64,000 nucleotides of DNA from an uncultured Alphaproteobacteria bacterium (GTDB lineage: Bacteria; Pseudomonadota; Alphaproteobacteria; UBA11222): contig CAMYID010000018.1 in assembly GCA_947258435.1 (NCBI GenBank), positions 1-64,000 of the forward strand, in the 5' to 3' direction. Below, piece by piece: positions 54,091-62,758 of this stretch. The notes under the pieces are model-generated. The model saw only the letters and a list, made by a program, of their open reading frames with translations, was not told where the DNA came from and made no database searches. Positions within the stretch are counted from its first letter, which is position 1. Each line of letters opens with the position of its first letter. Both the position numbers and the translations under genes were made by a program.

Positions 54091-54949
54091 CCGCAGCGGG
54101 GCTCATCCCCTGCGCGCGCAATTCCCGCAGGGACAAAGCCGCATCGCGCTTGGCCAGCCGTCGCCCCGCCGCATCGCGCACCAGCGGATGATGCGCATAG
54201 TCGGGCCGCGGCAAGTCAAGCAACGCCTGCAGCAACACATGCATGTGCGTCGCATGAAACAGATCGCAACCACGGGTAACGAGGTTCACGCCCTGTGCCG
54301 CATCATCCACGGTGACAGCCAGATGATAGCTTGTGCCGATGTCACGCCGCGCAAGCACTACATCTCCCAGTAATTCCGGCTGCGCCGCCATCACACCGCA
54401 CTGTCCCTCAGATCCAGCGCCGCATTCGCGAAATTCAGGCTGACCGTCAATTGCGGCAAGCGCCTTTGCCACATCGATTCGCGTCGCGAAAGACTGGCCC
54501 GCCGCAATCCGTTGCTGCCGCTCATCCGCATCGAGCCGCCGGCAGGTGCCGGGATAAAGATGCCCCTCCGGGCCGTGTGGCGCATCGCCGATGCGGCCAA
54601 TCTCGTCGCGTATTTCCTTCCTTGTGCAGAAGCACGGGTAAAGCACCTCCAGCTTCTCAAGCCGGGCCAATGCAGATCGATACGCATTCAGATGATCTGA
54701 CTGCCGATAAACCGGCTCTTCCCACCCAAGGCCAAGCCATCTCAGATCCTCGTAAATTGCCGCCTCGAACTCTGCCCTGCAGCGGTCGCGGTCAATATCA
54801 TCGATCCGCAGCAGAAAAACACCGCCTGCCCGTTCCGCAGCTTCCGCAGCAACAAGTGCGGCATAGGCATGCCCAAGATGCAGCAGACCCGTCGGGCTTG
54901 GCGCAAAGCGGGTTACCGGTCCATGATGGGATGACGCAATATCACTCAT
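54041..54949 (-). CDS. gluQ: Glutamyl-Q tRNA(Asp) synthetase
   Basis: A 302-aa truncated glutamyl-tRNA synthetase paralogue (no anticodon domain) that attaches glutamate to queuosine of tRNA-Asp. The HIGH-type motif is RFAPSPTGLLHLGHAYAAL, and the zinc ligands are Cys in CFCTRKE with a Cys in YPGTCRRL (CxC...YxxxC). The C-terminal KMSKS equivalent is degenerate (RRLAKRDAALSL). It converges with the c-di-GMP gene (50-bp overlap) and abuts the next gene head to head. Confidence 0.9.
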   Translation of the reverse strand: MSDIASSHHGPVTRFAPSPTGLLHLGHAYAALVAAEAAERAGGVFLLRIDDIDRDRCRAEFEAAIYEDLRWLGLGWEEPVYRQSDHLNAYRSALARLEKLEVLYPCFCTRKEIRDEIGRIGDAPHGPEGHLYPGTCRRLDADERQQRIAAGQSFATRIDVAKALAAIDGQPEFRECGAGSEGQCGVMAAQPELLGDVVLARRDIGTSYHLAVTVDDAAQGVNLVTRGCDLFHATHMHVLLQALLDLPRPDYAHHPLVRDAAGRRLAKRDAALSLRELRAQGMSPAAVRALAGQRAGRLPPHS

Positions 54950-54988
54950 ATGCGCCTTGTCGCAGCAGAACGGAAATATGTTTCAGGC

Positions 54989-55633
54989 ATGCATCTCATT
55001 CGCGGGCAGACAGATCTTGATCGGGGGCTTGGCGCATTGTGCCGCGCCGACCCCGAGATTGCACGCATCACAGCGGCGGGCGCAAGGCCCGGATTAAGAT
55101 TGCGACCACCTGGTTTTGCCGCCCTGCTTTGGATCATCGTCGGGCAGCAACTGTCGGTGGCCAGCGCCGATGCTATCTGGCAGCGCCTGACCGTTGCGGT
55201 TCAACCGCTGACCCCTGAGAATTTTCTGGCACAATCAGAAGACCATCTGCGCGCAACAGGACTGGGGCGCGCAAAACTGGGCTATGCACGCGGTCTTGCC
55301 ATATCGGTTCTGGACGGCACTGTCGACCTCGGCGCCGTTGCGCGCATGCAGGCCGCTGAGGCGATCGCTCATCTGACAACGCAGAAAGGCGTCGGCCCCT
55401 GGACCGCAGAGATCTATCTGCTGTTCGCAACCGGCCATCCTGATATCTTCCCTACCGGCGATCTTGCCCTGCGCGAGGCGCTACGGCTCTTGCATAACCG
55501 CGATGCGCGCCCTGACAGTGCCGAGGCGGCCGCACTCAGCGCGCGCTGGACCCCATGGCGCGGGGTGGCGGCACGGTTGCTGTGGGATTACTATCGGTTG
55601 CGTAAATCAGGACGCGCGGCCATACCGGCCTGA
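54989..55633 (+). CDS. DNA-3-methyladenine glycosylase (AlkA/HhH-GPD type)
   Basis: A 214-aa base-excision glycosylase. The helix-hairpin-helix and catalytic region is TTQKGVGPWTAEIYLLFATGHPDIFPTGDLAL, with the catalytic Asp in FPTGDLA. An N-terminal LWIIVGQQLSVASADAIW helix is typical of AlkA-type enzymes. Likely function is removal of alkylated purines. A frame opening at 54950 touches the gluQ start, but ATG at 54989 matches the family N-terminus (HLIRGQTDLDRGL). Both starts are possible. Confidence 0.83.
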   Translation: MHLIRGQTDLDRGLGALCRADPEIARITAAGARPGLRLRPPGFAALLWIIVGQQLSVASADAIWQRLTVAVQPLTPENFLAQSEDHLRATGLGRAKLGYARGLAISVLDGTVDLGAVARMQAAEAIAHLTTQKGVGPWTAEIYLLFATGHPDIFPTGDLALREALRLLHNRDARPDSAEAAALSARWTPWRGVAARLLWDYYRLRKSGRAAIPA

Positions 55634-55666
55634 GTCATCGCCCCTATCCGGAAAGGAAACCCGATC

Positions 55667-56338
55667 ATGTCCGCAGTTGAAATCGACGGCCCGCGCGTCG
55701 CCCCCGCCAATGGCGGCAAGCCTGAATATCTCGTCATCCTCAGCCATGGTTACGGGGCGGACGGCAACGATCTGATCGCGCTTGCCCCCTATTGGCAGCA
55801 ATTGCTGCCTGGCGCAGCCTTCGTTGCGCCCAACGCGCCCGAACGGTGCGAGATGTCGCCCATTGGCTATCAGTGGTTCGGCATAACAGGGCTTGATCCG
55901 GATACGCTTTATCAGGGTGTGACCCGCGCGGCGCCGACACTTGATGCCTTCATCGACCGCGAACTGGAACGCGCAGGGCTTGACGAAAGCCGGCTTGCGC
56001 TTGTCGGGTTCAGTCAGGGCACGATGATGTCACTGCATGTCGGGCTGCGCCGTGCCAGAACGCCCGCAGCGATTCTTGGATTTTCGGGCGCACTTGCCGG
56101 GCCGGAACAGCTTGGTGCGGAACTGCGTGTGAAGCCGCCCATCATGATGATCCATGGCGATTCAGATGACATGCTGCCTGTCGAGATGATGCATAATGCG
56201 GTGCAGGCGCTGGGTCAGGCCGGGCTGGAAGTGCAGTGGCATGTCTCGCCCGGTATCGGCCATGGCATCGGGCCTGACGGGCTGCAGCTCGGTGGCGCAT
56301 TCGTCAGCGATGCCCTGTTGCGCGGCGCCGCCACCTGA
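55667..56338 (+). CDS. Phospholipase/carboxylesterase family serine hydrolase
   Basis: A 223-aa small alpha/beta-hydrolase of the PF02230 type. The nucleophile is Ser116 in GFSQGTM, the acid is in HGDSDDMLPVEMM and the His in GIGHGIGPDGLQL. The N-terminal ILSHGYGADGNDLIALAPYW is a family mark. Members hydrolyse lysophospholipids or short acyl esters. The RBS AAAGGAAA is a few nt before ATG. It follows the glycosylase by 33 bp. Confidence 0.87.
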   Translation: MSAVEIDGPRVAPANGGKPEYLVILSHGYGADGNDLIALAPYWQQLLPGAAFVAPNAPERCEMSPIGYQWFGITGLDPDTLYQGVTRAAPTLDAFIDRELERAGLDESRLALVGFSQGTMMSLHVGLRRARTPAAILGFSGALAGPEQLGAELRVKPPIMMIHGDSDDMLPVEMMHNAVQALGQAGLEVQWHVSPGIGHGIGPDGLQLGGAFVSDALLRGAAT

Positions 56339-56388
56339 CCGAAATGCCCGCCGCGCAACCGCACACCCCTTCCGAGCGGCCAGCCGGT

Positions 56389-56559
56389 GTGAAGCGTTTC
56401 TGCATGTTCGTTATCATCGGCTGTCTGGCGCTGTCGGCCTGCGGAAGGATCAAACCGATCCTGTCAGGCGGGAGCGAGGGCGAATTCGACTATGGGGCGG
56501 GAGTTGAGTTCCTTACCCCGGACGCCGACTGTAACAGGGCTGTCGCAAATTGCCGATAA
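56389..56559 (+). CDS. Small putative lipoprotein
   Basis: A 56-aa frame starting with GTG at 56389 (VKRFCMFVIIGCLALSACGRIKPI region) that has a lipoprotein signal: a short basic head, a hydrophobic run and the lipobox LSAC-G. The mature part is only about 38 residues and Gly-rich (SGGSEGEFDYGAG). An upstream ATG at 56344 would add 15 residues. I do not recognise a family. It is close behind the esterase gene and may be co-transcribed. Confidence 0.5.
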   Translation: MKRFCMFVIIGCLALSACGRIKPILSGGSEGEFDYGAGVEFLTPDADCNRAVANCR

Positions 56560-56673
56560 CAAGAAGAAATGATTGCCTTCTGGTAATCCGCAGCGATGGT
56601 TTCCTCATGCGTATTAACCCTATGCAGTAAGGAAACTTATCCGGTATATTCGATAGGCAATTCGGGAATCGGT

Positions 56674-57240
56674 ATGCTTGCACACAATACCAAAACCCTG
56701 GCGGAGGCAAGTCCTGCACTTGTTCTGAATGCGGATTACCGACCGCTCAGCTATTTCCCCTTGTCGCTCTGGTGTTGGCAGGATGCGATCAAGGCAGTGT
56801 TTCTCGACCGTGTGAATATTGTGTCGGAATATGATCGCACGGTGCGTAGCCCGACCGCGGAAATCAAATTACCCAGCGTCGTCTCCCTCAAGACCTATGT
56901 CAGACCGGCACGCTATCCTGCCTTTACCCGGTTCAACCTGTTCCTGCGCGATAATTTCAGTTGCCAATATTGCGGCGCCACGGAAGAGCTGACCTTCGAC
57001 CATCTGATCCCGCGTTCGCGCGGCGGGCGCACAACATGGGACAATGTGCTTGCAGCCTGCGCAACCTGCAATCTGCGCAAGGGGGCAATGCTCGAAGCGG
57101 ATTGCGGCATGCACCCCGCACGCCGGCCCTTCCGTCCCACGACACAGGATCTGCAGAATCGCGGTCGCGCCTTCCCGCCCAATTATCTGCATGAAAGCTG
57201 GTCGGACTTCCTCTACTGGGATTGCGAACTCGATCCCTGA
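56674..57240 (+). CDS. HNH endonuclease family protein
   Basis: A 188-aa protein with a standard HNH site: CQYCGATEELTFDHLIPRSRGGRTTWDNVLAACATCNLRKG, containing the zinc cysteines and the His of the motif. The N-terminal ALVLNADYRPLSYFPLSLWCWQDAIKAVFLDR is the conserved HNH-protein leader of alphaproteobacteria. Chosen ATG at 56674 has GGGAA before it. Function is unproved; these genes are chromosomal and not clearly mobile. Confidence 0.85.
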   Translation: MLAHNTKTLAEASPALVLNADYRPLSYFPLSLWCWQDAIKAVFLDRVNIVSEYDRTVRSPTAEIKLPSVVSLKTYVRPARYPAFTRFNLFLRDNFSCQYCGATEELTFDHLIPRSRGGRTTWDNVLAACATCNLRKGAMLEADCGMHPARRPFRPTTQDLQNRGRAFPPNYLHESWSDFLYWDCELDP

Positions 57241-57372
57241 GCCTGCCCGCGCGGCACCACCCCATATCCGGTTCCGCCCCGCCTTGCATGACCACTGATT
57301 GCCTTGCCCATTGCGGCAGGCCGAATTTTTGTGACAAGCTTTCTGAAATAGAAATTCAGAGGGGAAAAGCTC

Positions 57373-58914
57373 ATGGGCACAGCGAACCGGGCACTGGCCG
57401 AAACCCGTTGCGGCACGCTGCAAGGGGTCGAGGAAGCGGGTATTTATTCATTCAGGGGCATTCCATATGCAGCGCCCCCTGTCGGGGAGCGGCGCTGGAT
57501 GCCGCCCGAAGACCCCGCACCCTGGGCCGGCACCCGCGATGCCAGCGCCTATGGCTTCTGGGCCCATCAGAACAAATCCGACATGGACGCGGTGATGGGA
57601 GCCGAAACCGGTGAAAAATCCGAAGACTGCCTGTTTCTCAATGTCTGGACCCCGGGGCTTGACGATGCACGCCGCCCGGTCATGGTATGGATCCATGGGG
57701 GCGGCTTCACGATCGGTGCGGGCAGCCAGGGTGTCTATGAAGGACGTAGCCTCGCGCGGCTTGGCGATGTCGTCGTCGTGACCATCAATTACCGGCTTGG
57801 GACACTGGGCTTTGTCAATCTGGCCGAAGCAACCGGCGGCGCAATCCCTTCAACCGGCAATGAAGGGTTGCTCGATCAGGTCAAGGCGCTGGAATGGGTG
57901 CGCGACAATATCGCGGTATTTGGCGGCGATCCGGGCAATGTCACGATTTTCGGGGAATCGGCGGGCGGTATGAGCACAGGCTCCCTGCTTGCCCTGCCCG
58001 CCGCGCGGGGGCTGTTTCACAAGGCGATCCCGCAATCGGGCGCGTGCCATACCGCCGCCCCGCGCGAGACCGGCATCCTGGTCGGCGAGGCGCTGCTGAA
58101 AATCTCCGAACTCGACGCGGACGGGCTGCGCAAGGCGGATGCCCAAACCCTGATGAAGGCGCAACGCCGGATCGAGGGTGGCCGGGTGGAGGGGTATCCG
58201 CTGTCACGCATTGGCGGCCTGCCGCTCCGGCCTGTGGTGGACGGATCGGTTCTGCCCGCCAATCCCATCGACGCGGTATCGGGCGGGATTGCCGCTGATA
58301 TTCCGATCATGGCGGGCAGTACGCTTGATGAATGGAAACTGTTCGGGGCCATGCAGCCCGCGATCATGGAACTTGACGAGGAAAGCATGACCAAGCGGCT
58401 TGCCTTTCTTGTGGATGAGGCGCAAATCTCCCCACTTATTGCCGCCTATAAAGACGGGCTTTCCGCGCGCGGTATTGAACCGACAGCGCCCGAAATCTTC
58501 ATGGCGATCCAGACCGACCGCATTTTCCGGATGCCCGCGCTGCGTCTGCTGGAAGAGCAGGCCCCGCATAACGATCAGGTCTATTGCTATCTGTTTGACT
58601 GGCAATCGCCTGCGGCGCGCGGCGCACTGGGCGCATGCCACGCGGTCGAGCTTGCATTCGTATTCGGTACGGTGACAAAGCCGGGATCGGCCAAATTCTA
58701 TGGTTCGGGCCCTGCTGCGGAAGCCCTTGCCAAGACAACGATGCAGGCCTGGGCGAATTTCGCGCGAACCGGTAATCCGGGCTGGGCAGCCTATGACAAG
58801 ACGGCGCGTGCGACGCAAATTCTTGGGGAAAACTGCCGCACGGAGAATGCCCCCCTTGAAACCGAGCGTGCGGCATGGGATGGAGTGGCGGACCGGTATC
58901 TCGGCTCGCTCTAG
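57373..58914 (+). CDS. Type B carboxylesterase
   Basis: A 513-aa serine esterase of the cholinesterase-like fold. The oxyanion hole is WIHGGGF (106-112), the nucleophile is Ser196 in FGESAGG, and the catalytic His is expected in GACHAVELAFVFG. It starts MGTANRALAETRCGTLQGVEE with AGAGGGG upstream. There is no signal peptide, so it is cytosolic. The next genes are glcE and glcF, so a role in making a 2-hydroxy acid from an ester is possible but unproven. Confidence 0.88.
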   Translation: MGTANRALAETRCGTLQGVEEAGIYSFRGIPYAAPPVGERRWMPPEDPAPWAGTRDASAYGFWAHQNKSDMDAVMGAETGEKSEDCLFLNVWTPGLDDARRPVMVWIHGGGFTIGAGSQGVYEGRSLARLGDVVVVTINYRLGTLGFVNLAEATGGAIPSTGNEGLLDQVKALEWVRDNIAVFGGDPGNVTIFGESAGGMSTGSLLALPAARGLFHKAIPQSGACHTAAPRETGILVGEALLKISELDADGLRKADAQTLMKAQRRIEGGRVEGYPLSRIGGLPLRPVVDGSVLPANPIDAVSGGIAADIPIMAGSTLDEWKLFGAMQPAIMELDEESMTKRLAFLVDEAQISPLIAAYKDGLSARGIEPTAPEIFMAIQTDRIFRMPALRLLEEQAPHNDQVYCYLFDWQSPAARGALGACHAVELAFVFGTVTKPGSAKFYGSGPAAEALAKTTMQAWANFARTGNPGWAAYDKTARATQILGENCRTENAPLETERAAWDGVADRYLGSL

Positions 58915-59007
58915 CGTCGTCACACCGCGAGCCTGAATCAATAGCCGGCGGGGTGCGGGTGGCAAGCGCCCCTTCCCCGTACCGGCAGCGCAACCCCGAT
59001 CGCATCC

Positions 59008-60198
59008 ATGCCCGAAACTCTTATCACCCCGCAGAATTCAGCCCAGATCGAAGAAGCGGTGCAATGGGCGCTTGCCACCCGCACCCCGCTTGCCATTTCG
59101 GGCACCGACAGCAAAGGGGGCCTTGGCCATGCCACCGGCTGCGCCCATCGCCTGTCGCTTGGCGGACTGTCGGGAGTTGTCAGCTACGCGCCCGATGAAC
59201 TGGTGATAACCCTGCGCCCGGGCACGCCAATGGCCGAGCTGGCGGGGATATTGTCAGAAGCCGGGCAATATCTTGCCTTCGAACCGCCTGATTGGGGCCC
59301 GCTCTATGGCTTGCCTGGGGGGGGCGGAACCATTGGCGGCATCCTGTCCTGCAATGCCTCGGGCCCGCGCCGCTTCAAAACCGGTGCCGCGCGCGATCAC
59401 TTTCTGGGTGTGAGCGCGGTCAGCGGACGCGGTGAAACCTTCAAGGCAGGCGGCAAGGTAGTGAAAAATGTAACCGGCTATGACCTGTGTAAATTGCTTG
59501 CCGGTGCCTATGGCACCCTTGCGGTCATCACCGAACTGACGCTCAAGACCCTGCCCCGCCCGATTGCAACCGAAACCCTCATACTTCACGATCTTGACGA
59601 TGCGGCGGGGCTTTCGGCGTTACGCCGCGCCGCACAAAGCCCGCTTGAACTGTCGGGCCTTGCGCATCTGCCCGGCACAGTCTCGGCAAGCGGTCGCGCG
59701 GAAAGCTGGTTCCGCGCCGAAGGGCCAAGCGAATCGGTTCGTGAGCGGATTAACACCCTGGAAAGGATTCTCGGTCCGGGAACCGAGACGACGCGGCTGG
59801 AAGCGCAGGAGTCAGAAGCGGGCTGGCGTGCGATAGGCGATGTCGCGCCGCTACGCGATAAAGACACTCATCTGTGGCGGCTCTCCCTCCCTCCTGCGGC
59901 GGCCGCGCATGTTGCGGCAGTCGCGGGGGCGGATGACTGGTATTACGACTGGGGCGGCGGACTGATCTGGCTTGCGGGCGGCGATGCCACGCCAATCCGG
60001 GACGCACTCTCCTCATGCGGCGGGCACGCTACCTTGTTCCGGGCATCCGCGGCGATGCGTGAGCGGGTACCGGTGTTTCAACCGCAACCTGCGCCCCTTG
60101 CCGCCCTTGAGGAACGGGTGCGCAAAGGCTTTGATCCCGAAGGGATTCTTAATCCGGGGCGCATGCATCGCCGCCCTGCGACGACGGCAACGCCCTGA
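59008..60198 (+). CDS. glcE: Glycolate oxidase FAD-binding subunit GlcE
   Basis: A 396-aa FAD-type (PCMH-fold) subunit. The FAD loop is PLAISGTDSKGGLGH near the N-terminus, with LYGLPGGGGTIGGILSCNASGPRRF and the pocket phrase GGKVVKNVTGYDLCKLLAGAYGTL. GlcE works with GlcD and GlcF to oxidise glycolate (or D-lactate) to the oxo acid. No glcD is adjacent; the gene upstream is a carboxylesterase. The stop shares one base with the glcF start. Confidence 0.9.
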   Translation: MPETLITPQNSAQIEEAVQWALATRTPLAISGTDSKGGLGHATGCAHRLSLGGLSGVVSYAPDELVITLRPGTPMAELAGILSEAGQYLAFEPPDWGPLYGLPGGGGTIGGILSCNASGPRRFKTGAARDHFLGVSAVSGRGETFKAGGKVVKNVTGYDLCKLLAGAYGTLAVITELTLKTLPRPIATETLILHDLDDAAGLSALRRAAQSPLELSGLAHLPGTVSASGRAESWFRAEGPSESVRERINTLERILGPGTETTRLEAQESEAGWRAIGDVAPLRDKDTHLWRLSLPPAAAAHVAAVAGADDWYYDWGGGLIWLAGGDATPIRDALSSCGGHATLFRASAAMRERVPVFQPQPAPLAALEERVRKGFDPEGILNPGRMHRRPATTATP

Positions 60199-61496
60199 TG
60201 CGGACGCAATTTACACAAGACCAGCTTGCCGACCCGGCGCTGGCGCGGTCTGAGAAAATTTTGCGCAATTGCGTGCATTGCGGCTTTTGCAACGCGACCT
60301 GCCCGACCTATATGCTGCTTGGCGATGAGCTGGACAGTCCGCGCGGCCGCATTTATCAGATCCGCGATATGCTGGAACAAGGCGGTTCCCCCGATCCCGA
60401 TACAGTCACGCATATCGACCGATGCCTTTCCTGCCTGGGTTGCATGACGACCTGCCCCTCGGGTGTCGATTACATGCATCTTGTCGATCATGCGCGCAGC
60501 CATATCGCCAGCCATCACACCCGCCCAAAACACATAAGGGCCCTGCGCAAAGCACTGCGTCTGCTGACAGACAGCGAACCCCTGTTCCGCCGGGCTGTGG
60601 GTCTTGGGCGTCTCGCCCGACCGTTCGCTCCCATTCTGCCCGCCCCATTGCAGCGCATGCTGCGCGTTGCAGGGGAAGGCGGAATATGGCCCCCCGCACC
60701 GCCACGCGGCCGGTTTCGCGCCGATGGCCAAACCCGAATGCGGGTGATCCTGTTGTCAGGGTGCGTCCAGCCCGCACTGGCGCCCGAGATCAATGCCGCA
60801 ACCATCCGAATACTGAACCGTTTCGGGGTCGAGGTTATCGTGCCGGAATCGGCGGGTTGCTGCGGCGCGCTTGGCCACCATCTTGGCGAAGAGGAAGCAG
60901 GCAAAAGCCAGGCAGCCACAAATATCGCCGCCTGGACGGCCTCCGCCGTCCGCCATGGCCCGATCGACCATATCGTCACAAATATTTCAGGCTGCGGCAG
61001 CCATATCGGCGACTACGGACATCTTTTCAGCGATGACCCGGCATATGCGGATCAGGCATCGGAGATTGCGGCGCGCAGCATCGATATCGCCGATCTTCTT
61101 GCAAGCCTGCCCCTGCGGCGCGGCGCGGCTGTGCAGACCAGCCTGCGCGTTGCCTATCACGCCCCCTGCTCCCTGCAACATGGGCAGCGGCGCAAGGGGG
61201 TTGCTGAATCCTTGCTGCAGGAAATGGGCTTTACCGTGCTGCTGCCCCGTGAAAGTCATGTCTGCTGTGGCGCGGCAGGCAGCTATACCCTGCTGCAACC
61301 GGAACTGAGCGATCGGCTACGCACACGCAAGCAGGATCACCTGCGCGCCCTGACACCCGATCTTGTGGCGACAGGCAATGTCGGCTGCCAGACGCATCTG
61401 GCGGATGGGCTGGCAGTGCCTGGCCTGCATATCGTGCAGCTTCTGGATTGGGCAAGTGGCGGGCCGCGCCCACCCGAACTGGCTAACCGCTGCTGA
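60198..61496 (+). CDS. glcF: Glycolate oxidase iron-sulfur subunit GlcF
   Basis: A 432-aa protein with two [4Fe-4S] motifs, CVHCGFCNATCPTY (residues about 30-43) and CLSCLGCMTTCPSGV (about 76-90), followed by two CCG domains, with cysteine sets GCVQP...SAGCCGALGHHLG and CCGAAGSYTLLQ. It relays electrons from the flavin subunits to the quinone pool. Overlap with glcE by one base shows one operon. A strong terminator lies 25 bp after the stop. Confidence 0.92.
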   Translation: MRTQFTQDQLADPALARSEKILRNCVHCGFCNATCPTYMLLGDELDSPRGRIYQIRDMLEQGGSPDPDTVTHIDRCLSCLGCMTTCPSGVDYMHLVDHARSHIASHHTRPKHIRALRKALRLLTDSEPLFRRAVGLGRLARPFAPILPAPLQRMLRVAGEGGIWPPAPPRGRFRADGQTRMRVILLSGCVQPALAPEINAATIRILNRFGVEVIVPESAGCCGALGHHLGEEEAGKSQAATNIAAWTASAVRHGPIDHIVTNISGCGSHIGDYGHLFSDDPAYADQASEIAARSIDIADLLASLPLRRGAAVQTSLRVAYHAPCSLQHGQRRKGVAESLLQEMGFTVLLPRESHVCCGAAGSYTLLQPELSDRLRTRKQDHLRALTPDLVATGNVGCQTHLADGLAVPGLHIVQLLDWASGGPRPPELANRC

Positions 61497-61520
61497 GCGC
61501 AGAAAGCCGGCGACAGAAGG

Positions 61521-61553
61521 GGGCCGCGCGAACGGTTCGCACGGCCCGGTTTT
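61521..61553 (+). terminator. Rho-independent terminator after glcF
   Basis: GGGCCGCGCGAA (61521-61532) pairs with TTCGCACGGCCC (61536-61547) with one mismatch in 12 and a 3-base loop. TTTT at 61550-61553 follows. It closes the carboxylesterase-glcE-glcF unit. Confidence 0.75.
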
Positions 61554-61619
61554 CAATTTGACCAGGAGGCCCCTAATCTGCCCCGGAAGCCCGGTGCAAT
61601 GCCTCAGGGGCATCTGTCA

Positions 61620-62726
61620 TCAATTATACATGATGACCGAGCGCGCGCCCTCGCCGCGCCCCATTTCCTCAAAGGCCTGATTGACATCCTCAAGCGCGAT
61701 GCGCTTGGTGATCATCTCATCAAGCTTGAGTTCACCATTCAGATACCAGTCAACAAAGCGCGGGATATCGCGTTTCGGTATAGCCGAGCCATAGCCTGAG
61801 CCCTTGATCCGCTTTTCGCCGAACAGACCGGTGGTGCCCAACCTGATCTTCTCGCTCTGATTGGTCATGCCGACAATGATAGCCCGTCCCGCCGGCCGCG
61901 CCATGCCCCAGCATTGCTCGGTCGTGTCGATCCGCCCCAGCGCTTCAAATGCGTAATGCACGCCAAGTCCGCCGGTCAGTTGCTTGACCTGCTTGATCGG
62001 GCCACCCTCTGCAAACGGATCAACGCCATGGGTCGCACCAAGCTGCATGGCGAGGTCGCGTTTTTCGGGCACAGGGTCAACCGCGATGATCTGGCTTGCA
62101 CCATTGATGCGCGCGCCCTGGATAATCGAGAGCCCGACGCCACCGCAACCAACGACCGCAACGGTTGAACCTTTATGCACATTTGCGGTATTGACCGCCG
62201 CACCCACGCCCGTGGTTACGCCGCAACCGACAAGACAAACCGTATCAAGCGGCGCATTATCGCCGATCCTGACCGCCGATCCTGCCTGGATTACCGAACG
62301 TTCGGAAAAAGTACCAAGCGCGCCCATATGAAAGACCGGCGTGCCATTCCTGCTAAACCGCGTGCTGCCGTCAAGCATCCGGCCGGTCGCCATCAGCTTG
62401 CCCATCTGGCTGCACATGAAGGGTTTGTCCTCCTCGCACATGACGCATTTGCCACAACTTGGGGTCAGCACCGCAATCACATGGTCGCCGGGCTTGAGAT
62501 CGGTGACCCCGGGCCCCACCTCCTCGATGATGCCGGCCCCTTCATGTCCGAGTACCATCGGCGTACGGCCACCCATCACCCCGTGCAGAATGGAATAGTC
62601 GCTGTGGCAAATGCCACTTGCGCTGTATTTGATAAGAACCTCACCCTCCTTGGGGCCTTCAAGATCCAGTTCCTCGATGACCAGAGGCTTGTTCGCCTCA
62701 TACATCACTGCCGCTTTCGTTTTCAT
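61620..62726 (-). CDS. Zinc-dependent alcohol dehydrogenase (MDR), copy 1
   Basis: A 368-aa medium-chain dehydrogenase. Catalytic zinc ligands are in GICHSDYS, GHEGAG and VGCGVTTG; structural zinc cysteines are in SCGKCVMCEEDKPFMC. The NAD-binding site is VAVVGCGGVGLSIIQGA. The chosen ATG at 62726 has GGGGAGGAAA upstream. It follows copy 2 by 32 bp, and the two match closely throughout, so they arose by duplication. The substrate is not clear. Confidence 0.88.
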   Translation of the reverse strand: MKTKAAVMYEANKPLVIEELDLEGPKEGEVLIKYSASGICHSDYSILHGVMGGRTPMVLGHEGAGIIEEVGPGVTDLKPGDHVIAVLTPSCGKCVMCEEDKPFMCSQMGKLMATGRMLDGSTRFSRNGTPVFHMGALGTFSERSVIQAGSAVRIGDNAPLDTVCLVGCGVTTGVGAAVNTANVHKGSTVAVVGCGGVGLSIIQGARINGASQIIAVDPVPEKRDLAMQLGATHGVDPFAEGGPIKQVKQLTGGLGVHYAFEALGRIDTTEQCWGMARPAGRAIIVGMTNQSEKIRLGTTGLFGEKRIKGSGYGSAIPKRDIPRFVDWYLNGELKLDEMITKRIALEDVNQAFEEMGRGEGARSVIMYN

Positions 62727-62758
62727 TGAATTTCCTCCCCCTGCATCGTCGCGCAGGA

